Source: Acidimicrobiia bacterium (GTDB taxonomy: Bacteria > Actinomycetota > Acidimicrobiia > Acidimicrobiales > Poriferisodalaceae). From it: 64,000 nucleotides of DNA. Below the pieces are notes generated by a model. It searched no databases, had not been told where the DNA came from, and was given only the letters and a program-made list of their open reading frames with translations. Numbering within the stretch: the first letter of the stretch is position 1; each line of letters opens with the position of its first letter. Below are positions 59,872 to 64,000 of the stretch, piece after piece. Location of the stretch: NCBI GenBank assembly GCA_012960315.1, contig DUBN01000076.1, positions 1-64,000 on the forward strand, written 5' to 3'. Position numbers and translations under genes: made by a program.

Positions 59872-61101
59872 CTATCCGTCGATCTCGTAAGCGGCTTCAC
59901 CCCCATCAATCACGTAAGCGGCTTCGCCGTGGTCGCTGACATCAAGTCCGGCCATCTCGGTGCTTTCCGAGACCCTAAGGCCAATGACTTTGTCCAACAC
60001 CTTGGCAATAATGAAGGTCGCAACGAACGAAAAGGAGGCTACAGCCACGATTGAGAGGATCTGGTTCCATAGCAACACCCCACCGCCGAAGAAGACCCCA
60101 TCAATGAAATCGCCACCGGGGACTGCTGAGGAATCCGCCATGAAACCCAGCAAGATTCCGCCAACTGCACCCCCAACGAGGTGGATACCCACCACGTCAA
60201 GGCTGTCGTCGAAACCGAGGCGGAACTTGGCTTCGATTGCATAGAAGCAGATCACACCGGCGGCAGCTCCGAACACGAGTGAGTGCATGGAACCTACGAA
60301 ACCGGCGGCCGGAGTGATGGCGACTAACGCCGCAACTACGCCCGATGCCATTCCGATGGTGCTTGCTTTACCGGTTTTCGCTAATTCGACGAGCATCCAG
60401 GCAACCATGCCCGCCGCAGCGGCGAGGAAAGTATTCACGAAGGCCTGAGCTGCAACGCCATTTGCTGCAAGCGCTGAGCCGGCGTTGAAACCAAACCAAC
60501 CGAACCAAAGAATTCCTGCACCCAGCATCACAAACGGCACGTTGTGGGGCGCTGGTCGATTCTGTGGCCAGCCCGACCTCTTCCCTAAGACAATTGCTAG
60601 CGCTAATGCTGCAGCACCCGCGTTGACGTGGATAGCTGTGCCGCCTGCGAAGTCATGAGCCGGCAAATTGAAGATCCAGCCGTCAGCTCCATAGATCCAG
60701 TAGACGACCGGAGCGTAAACAACTAGTGACCAGATTGGCACGAATACCATCCAGGCCGAGAATTTCATGCGGTCCGCTACTGCGCCAGAAATCAGGGCTG
60801 GTGTGATGCAGGCGAACGTCATAAGGAACGCAAAGCTCGCCAAACCTTCGACATCGTGGACTCCCTTTAATCCGACGACACTCAGGTCTCCTAACCAGGA
60901 GCGTCCACTGTCCCCTGATGCCAAACTCCAACCCAACAGCACCCACACAACGGGCACAATTCCTAAACACCACATGTTCATGTTCAACATGTTGAGCGCA
61001 TTTTTGGCTCTGACCATTCCTCCGTAGAAGAGGGCGAGCCCTGGCACCATAAAGAGCACCAGAGCAGCTGAAGTCAGGATCCAGGCAGTATTGCCTTCCA
61101 T
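59872..61101 (-). CDS. amt: Ammonium transporter Amt
   Basis: A 409-residue channel with eleven spans. NTAWILTSAALVLFMVPGLALFYGGMVRAKNALNMLN, FAGGTAIHVNAGAAALALAIVLGKR, WFGWFGFNAGSALAANGVAA, and HLVGGAVGGILLGF are Amt landmarks; the twin His of the pore are in IHVNAG and VVGIHLVGG. The C-terminal tail ends in a near-duplicated EAAYVIDG-GEAAYEIDG segment. ATG 61101 opens MEGNTAW; the frame to 61125 is not conserved. No glnK lies beside it. Confidence 0.94.
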   Translation of the reverse strand: MEGNTAWILTSAALVLFMVPGLALFYGGMVRAKNALNMLNMNMWCLGIVPVVWVLLGWSLASGDSGRSWLGDLSVVGLKGVHDVEGLASFAFLMTFACITPALISGAVADRMKFSAWMVFVPIWSLVVYAPVVYWIYGADGWIFNLPAHDFAGGTAIHVNAGAAALALAIVLGKRSGWPQNRPAPHNVPFVMLGAGILWFGWFGFNAGSALAANGVAAQAFVNTFLAAAAGMVAWMLVELAKTGKASTIGMASGVVAALVAITPAAGFVGSMHSLVFGAAAGVICFYAIEAKFRLGFDDSLDVVGIHLVGGAVGGILLGFMADSSAVPGGDFIDGVFFGGGVLLWNQILSIVAVASFSFVATFIIAKVLDKVIGLRVSESTEMAGLDVSDHGEAAYVIDGGEAAYEIDG

Positions 61102-61225
61102 CGGCTTTTCCTTCCGCGCGGGCACTGAGATCCCGCTTGTGTAGGAAAGACTAGATAATGAGCATCAGCGCACAGTTTCATTCGTGTTACGGCAGTGTGA
61201 ACAGTTCTCCTCTAGCTTCGAGAAG

Positions 61226-62416
61226 TTAACCCGCCTGATCCAAGGCTTGAACGAGATCTTCCACTAAATCATCTGTCGATTCGATGCCTACCGAGATTCG
61301 TACGAGGTCATCGGGCACCTCCAGTGCGGAACCAGCTACCGAGAGATGCGTCATTACGCCGGGATGCTCAATCAATGATTCAACAGCCCCAAGTGACTCT
61401 GCGAGGGTGAAGACTTTGGTGCTCGTTACGACCCGCTCAGCGGCAGCTTGTCCTCCGGTAAGGCGAAAGCTCACCATCCCGCCAAAGTCACTCATTTGTC
61501 TTGCCGCAATCTCATGACCTGGATGTTCTTCGAGTCCTGGGTAGAGCACTTCACTCACCGAGACATGCTCTCTGAGAACCGAGACGATGCTCTTCGCGTT
61601 CTCGCAGTGCCGATCCATTCGAACTGCCAACGTCTTCAAGCCACGCAACGCCAGATAGCAATCGAAAGGACTGGGGATAGCGCCCACCGCATTTTGCAGA
61701 AACACCAAGTCTTCAGCGAGAGTGTCATGGTTGGTGGCAATAAATCCACCGACGACGTCACTATGTCCACCTATGTACTTTGTCGCAGAATGTACGACGG
61801 CGTCCGCTCCCAAAATTAACGGTTGCTGCAGGTAAGGGGTCGCGAAGGTGTTGTCAACGATGACCAGGCCACCTAATTCGTGAACGACTTCCGAGATCGC
61901 CTGTATGTCAAAAACTGAGAGCATGGGGTTCGTAGGAGTCTCAAGCCAGACCATCCGACAATCGGGGTTCCATACCTCTCTAATTTGGCCAGGATCGGTG
62001 AGGTCAACAGCGGCGTTACCAACGCCGGACTTTTTCCCATGGATCTGGTCGATTAAACGAAAGGTGCCGCCATACGCGTCATTACCAATCAGGATCTGAG
62101 ACCCTGGCGTCAACTGGCGGAGCAGTGCGTCTTCCGCTGCAAGGCCGCTCGCGAACGCGAAGCCGTACTTGGCCCTTTCCAGCGACGCAACACAAGCTTC
62201 ATACGCATGCCGCGTGGGATTTCCAGTTCTTGAGTATTCATAACCGTGTTTGGGTGAACCTGGAGCTTCCTGAGCAAAAGTGGTCGACATAGCGATTGGT
62301 GTAACTACGCCACCGGTTCGCTGGTCGTGAGGCTGCCCCGCTCTGATAGCGCGAGTCTCAAATCCATATTCTTCTGGATCCTCGAAGCCTGAGAGGAGGG
62401 GGTCGCCGCCCATCAT
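61226..62416 (-). CDS. metB: Cystathionine gamma-synthase/lyase
   Basis: A 396-residue PLP enzyme of the Cys/Met metabolism family. Start YGFETRAIRAGQPHDQRTGGVVTPIAMSTTFAQ; FASGLAAEDALL; VDNTFATPYLQQPLILGADAVVHSATKYIGGHSDVVGG has the PLP lysine; end DLVRISVGIESTDDLVEDL. It may run either way (MetB synthase or lyase); next to a beta-synthase gene a cysteine-forming lyase role is equally likely. Its ATG overlaps the beta-synthase stop by four bases. Confidence 0.91.
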   Translation of the reverse strand: MMGGDPLLSGFEDPEEYGFETRAIRAGQPHDQRTGGVVTPIAMSTTFAQEAPGSPKHGYEYSRTGNPTRHAYEACVASLERAKYGFAFASGLAAEDALLRQLTPGSQILIGNDAYGGTFRLIDQIHGKKSGVGNAAVDLTDPGQIREVWNPDCRMVWLETPTNPMLSVFDIQAISEVVHELGGLVIVDNTFATPYLQQPLILGADAVVHSATKYIGGHSDVVGGFIATNHDTLAEDLVFLQNAVGAIPSPFDCYLALRGLKTLAVRMDRHCENAKSIVSVLREHVSVSEVLYPGLEEHPGHEIAARQMSDFGGMVSFRLTGGQAAAERVVTSTKVFTLAESLGAVESLIEHPGVMTHLSVAGSALEVPDDLVRISVGIESTDDLVEDLVQALDQAG

Positions 62417-63810
62417 TTCGCCTGTACCTCCGCAAGGTTGTCGGAAAAAGACAGCAGTACTTCTGCACGGGTCAACAAGGTATGCGGCTTCCCTGCATCA
62501 AGCACGAGAACTACTGGAGACTGTTCAAGTTTGTGAGCAACAGTGTCTATCGCTTCGCCGACGCCAACAACGGGTAATGGTTGGTCCATGAGTTCTTCAA
62601 CTGCGCGGTCGAGAATGCCGTTTGCCTCAAAGGACTTCTCCCTCAAGGAATCTTCCGATACCGAACCTATGACTTCCACAGCAGCTAGGGGCATCTCACC
62701 CTTAGCGACGGGAATATGTGAGAGATCCAACGTTGTCATGAGTTCCACAGCCTCGCGCACAGTTGCTTCGGGGTTGACATACGTCAGCCCCAATTTTTCG
62801 GGGGGTTTTGCCCTGATTAAGTCCGCCACGACTAAGCCTTCTTGCTTCGTAAACCCCATCTTGATCATCCAGTTTTTATCGAAGATCTTGCTCAGATAGC
62901 CCCTCCCGCTGTCGGGGATGAGAACTACTACCAAGTCGTCAGCTGTAAGCCCTTCAGCTATCTGCAAGGCAGCGGCAACTGCTGTTCCGCCTGAACCACC
63001 AATCAGAATGCCTTCTTCCTTGGTCACGCGATGGGCCATAGCAAATGACTCCGCATCGCTGATCGCAATGGTTGTGTCGACCACTTTGAGGTCATACGTC
63101 TCAGGCCAAAAATCTTCGCCTACGCCTTCAACCAGATATGGCCGCCCATCACCGCCTGAGTAGACCGAGTTCATTGGATCCGCAGCAATTATTTGCACTG
63201 TTGAGTTTTGTTCTTTCAAGAATCTTCCGACCCCAGTGATGGTGCCACCTGTTCCCGCCCCAGCAACAAAATGTGTGACCTTGCCTTTTGTCTGTTCCCA
63301 TATTTCGGGACCCGTTGACTCGTAATGGGCTTTCGGGTTTGCCTGATTGTGGTACTGGTTCGGTCGATACGCGTTGGGGACTTCTTTCACCAGCCGTTCA
63401 GCAGTTGAGTAGTAGGAGCGTGGATCATCCGGGGCAACCGCGACGGGACACACAACAACTTCAGCACCGTACGCCTCCAACAGACTCACTTTTTCGCTGC
63501 TGACTTTGTCAGTCATTACGAACAGGCATTTGTATCCCCGCTGCGCGGCAACGATGGCGAGGCCGACACCGGTGTTACCCGAGGTTGGTTCAATAATCGT
63601 TCCACCCGGCTTCAGTAGCCCGGCCTTTTCAGCTTCGTCAATCATCGTGACGGCCGGACGATCCTTTGAACTTCCACCAGGATTAGTGGTTTCGAGTTTC
63701 GCGACAACTGGACATGGCAGCCCTGCACCAACTCGAGGCAGTTGCACCATCGGTGTGTTACCAATCAGATCAAGTACTGATTCAGCAACATCCAGTTCGG
63801 GGATATTCAT
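62413..63810 (-). CDS. Cystathionine beta-synthase with CBS-domain pair
   Basis: A 465-residue PLP enzyme condensing serine and homocysteine. The catalytic part (1-330): ESVLDLIGNTPMVQLPRVGA, the PLP lysine in NPGGSSKDRPAVTMIDEAEK, EPTSGNTGVGLAIVAAQRGY, and GAGTGGTITGVGRFLKEQ. Two CBS domains (about 340-460) follow, the regulatory part that binds adenosyl ligands in animal enzymes. Followed by the overlapping gamma-synthase/lyase gene, so the pair makes a transsulfuration unit from homocysteine to cysteine. Confidence 0.92.
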   Translation of the reverse strand: MNIPELDVAESVLDLIGNTPMVQLPRVGAGLPCPVVAKLETTNPGGSSKDRPAVTMIDEAEKAGLLKPGGTIIEPTSGNTGVGLAIVAAQRGYKCLFVMTDKVSSEKVSLLEAYGAEVVVCPVAVAPDDPRSYYSTAERLVKEVPNAYRPNQYHNQANPKAHYESTGPEIWEQTKGKVTHFVAGAGTGGTITGVGRFLKEQNSTVQIIAADPMNSVYSGGDGRPYLVEGVGEDFWPETYDLKVVDTTIAISDAESFAMAHRVTKEEGILIGGSGGTAVAAALQIAEGLTADDLVVVLIPDSGRGYLSKIFDKNWMIKMGFTKQEGLVVADLIRAKPPEKLGLTYVNPEATVREAVELMTTLDLSHIPVAKGEMPLAAVEVIGSVSEDSLREKSFEANGILDRAVEELMDQPLPVVGVGEAIDTVAHKLEQSPVVLVLDAGKPHTLLTRAEVLLSFSDNLAEVQAK

Positions 63811-63879
63811 GGGTCCAGTGTGGTCGTTCTGCGCCCGCTTTACACACTCGTTATCTACATCTCAGCTGGCGTGACATCA

Positions 63880-64000
63880 TGACCGCGTCAATGAATGAAA
63901 CGTTAAACGCATTAATGCCCATACTCACGATCGGACCCCAAAAATCTGGGGTCAACTATCGCAGCCGAAGTCATGGCTGTATTGGCGGATATCTCTTAAC
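63880..64000 (+). CDS. Possible gene start, cut by window edge
   Basis: A frame starting ATG 63880 runs open for 40 codons to the window edge (MTASMNETLNALMPILTIGP, then SGVNYRSRSHGCIGGYLL). It is divergent from the beta-synthase gene. A short inverted repeat (GACCCCA/TGGGGTC, 63935-63954) lies inside it. No family can be told from so little; it may be chance. Confidence 0.25.

Noticed and set aside
59851-60054. 67-codon plus-strand frame with a strong AAGGAGG site, opposite the amt end
   Set aside because: It is antisense to the conserved amt gene, spacing to the GTG is only about three bases, and the peptide has no protein-like pattern.
63935-63954. Inverted repeat GACCCCA/TGGGGTC as a terminator
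   Set aside because: No T run on either side, and no gene end lies near it on either strand within the window.
1-64000. CRISPR array, prophage, insertion sequence, rRNA or tRNA
   Set aside because: No regularly spaced repeats, transposase or phage-type genes, and no tRNA-like cloverleaf or rRNA stretch seen in the gaps; the toxin-antitoxin pair is the only mobile-type element noticed.

Overview
This 64 kb window is one dense, gene-tight bacterial chromosome segment with about 62 protein genes on both strands. I see no rRNA or tRNA gene, no CRISPR array and no insertion sequence. Gene content points to an actinobacterium, most likely an uncultured, probably marine member of the class Acidimicrobiia. 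The markers are four luciferase-like (LLM, often F420-dependent) oxidoreductases, a SUF system with SufU and a Rieske-type ferredoxin gene, a homodimeric AceE-type pyruvate dehydrogenase, HugZ/DUF2470, a Septum_form-like lipoprotein, and frequent GTG starts with ATGA/GTGA overlaps. The taxonomic placement is inference from gene families, not from a marker gene.

Layout. 1-10 kb: lipB (cut by the left edge), a dihydrolipoamide acyltransferase and lpdA on the minus strand; then a Sec-containing thioredoxin-like lipoprotein, an SRPBCC protein, a second lipoprotein, an RNase HI fused to a SLOG-like domain, aceE, a HhH-GPD repair protein and a MaoC dehydratase. 10-20 kb: acyl-CoA dehydrogenase, a Phd/PIN toxin-antitoxin pair with its own palindrome, HugZ-like protein, MBL hydrolase, a drug-type ABC exporter, a glutamine synthetase-like ligase, an amidase and an M20 peptidase. 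20-31 kb: a SUF iron-sulfur region in two facing units (sufC-sufS-sufU on plus; sufB-mcl-mcl-hypothetical-sufD-Rieske-sufC on minus). 31-46 kb: F420-type oxidoreductase, gamma carbonic anhydrase, oligopeptidase B, MauE-like, flavin reductase, a thioredoxin fusion and a UGSC selenoprotein, mutY, a methylsuccinyl-CoA dehydrogenase-like enzyme, GGDEF protein, SDR, two LLM enzymes. 46-52 kb: complete livKHMGF branched-chain amino-acid importer. 52-64 kb: class IV aminotransferase, sulfotransferase-like protein, ornithine cyclodeaminase-like enzyme, EamA exporter, rhomboid, LLM enzyme, M18 aminopeptidase, ammonium transporter, and a cystathionine synthase/lyase pair.

Three observations stand out. 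First, two genes that look broken by in-frame TGA codons (3316-3318 and 37783-37785) are best read as selenoproteins: in each, TGA replaces the first Cys of a CxxC-type redox motif (UGTC and UGSC), the frame continues as sensible protein, and a perfect hairpin with a G-starting loop lies at the right distance to be a bacterial SECIS. The second belongs to the UGSC family and follows a thioredoxin-fusion gene. Second, the SUF units carry similar palindromes (core CTATC-N2-GAYAG) just upstream of sufC, sufB and sufD, which I read as a shared operator of an iron-sulfur regulator not present in the window. Third, two CoA-ester lyases sit inside the SUF unit and a methylsuccinyl-CoA dehydrogenase-like gene lies 10 kb away, suggesting an ethylmalonyl-CoA-type carbon pathway.

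The overall physiology suggested is aerobic heterotrophy: import and transamination of amino acids, peptide breakdown, fatty-acid or C2 assimilation via CoA esters, pyruvate oxidation, ammonium uptake and transsulfuration, with iron-sulfur and selenium-dependent redox chemistry.
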